From positions 620,001 through 684,000 of the forward strand of contig CBDDTF010000004.1 in the NCBI GenBank assembly GCA_965233705.1: a DNA stretch of 64,000 nt. The letters are read 5' to 3'. Shown in pieces: positions 63,983 to 64,000 of the stretch; the stretch's first letter is position 1; every line of letters starts with the position of its first letter. A program made the position numbers and the translations under genes. Origin of the DNA: Algihabitans sp965233705 (GTDB lineage: Bacteria; Pseudomonadota; Alphaproteobacteria; Kiloniellales; DSM-21159). Under the pieces are notes generated by a model. It had not been told where the DNA came from. It saw only the letters and a program-made list of their open reading frames with translations, and made no database searches.

Positions 63983-64000
63983 TGCGTTGGACCGCGTTTG
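63982..64000 (+). CDS. Start of the next Tad gene, probably cpaC secretin (truncated by window end)
   Basis: Only MRWTAF is visible. ATG overlaps the cpaB stop (TGATG). Position after cpaB suggests the outer-membrane secretin; not determinable from six codons. Confidence 0.4.

Overview
The window is a very GC-rich stretch, apart from a few AT-rich promoter pockets, with tightly packed ATGA-overlapping operons. Gene content points to a free-living, metabolically versatile alphaproteobacterium, probably of the Rhodospirillales/Rhodovibrionales type. The taxonomic placement is inference from gene families, not from a marker gene. No rRNA, tRNA or CRISPR array was seen.

Layout. 1-4.8 kb (minus): a sugar-acid type catabolic operon (IlvD/Edd dehydratase, HpcH/HpaI aldolase, Ldh-family dehydrogenase, TAXI-TRAP receptor). 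5.4-9.5 kb: an Rnk-like factor, a DUF2147 protein, a MocR regulator with an intact IS5-family element at its stop codon, and a DUF983 protein. 9.6-16 kb: a heme-iron operon behind two Fur/Irr-like palindromes (hemP, TonB receptor, hmuTUV, heme monooxygenase). 16.3-32.5 kb: an aerobic benzoyl-CoA (box) cluster with thioesterase, boxC, boxB, a ferredoxin reductase, a five-gene benzoate-type ABC transporter, hydrolases, benzoate-CoA ligase, DUF4863, flavodoxin and boxR. BoxR-type TGCA sites lie in its three promoter regions. The usual BoxA reductase is absent; an adrenodoxin-reductase-like flavoenzyme plus a MioC-like flavodoxin appear to take its place, and boxD is not in the window. 32.6-37.6 kb (minus): the arginine deiminase pathway (transporter, arcA, arcB, arcC).

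37.9-45.6 kb is a copper/metal region with two CorE-like ECF sigma factors. Both carry a CxC linker motif and a Cys-rich tail, and each sits just upstream of a promoter of the form GTAACGC...CGTCT with a 16-nt spacer. The first promoter precedes a YHS/DUF5676 pair; the second precedes copA, cupredoxin, DUF2933, a methyltransferase and cytochrome c. A third copy of the promoter reads toward the arc operon. Then follow an orphan Rieske protein and nhaA. 47.6-54.1 kb: a Ugp-like ABC importer without its ATPase, divergent from a LysR regulator, a PhnZ-like HD oxygenase and a phosphonate-monoesterase/sulfatase-like enzyme, suggesting organophosphonate use. 55-64 kb: a Tad/Flp pilus locus (prepilin peptidase, TadG, TadE, Flp, CpaB, start of the next gene) with a histidine kinase and three single-domain response regulators.

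Two genome habits stand out. First, modular palindromic intergenic elements of about 62 bp, joined in mosaics, repeatedly supply the TAG stop codon of the neighbouring gene through a terminal CTAG. Second, in-frame tandem repeats, mostly with a 15-bp (5-codon) period, sit near the N-terminus or in linkers of many unrelated proteins.
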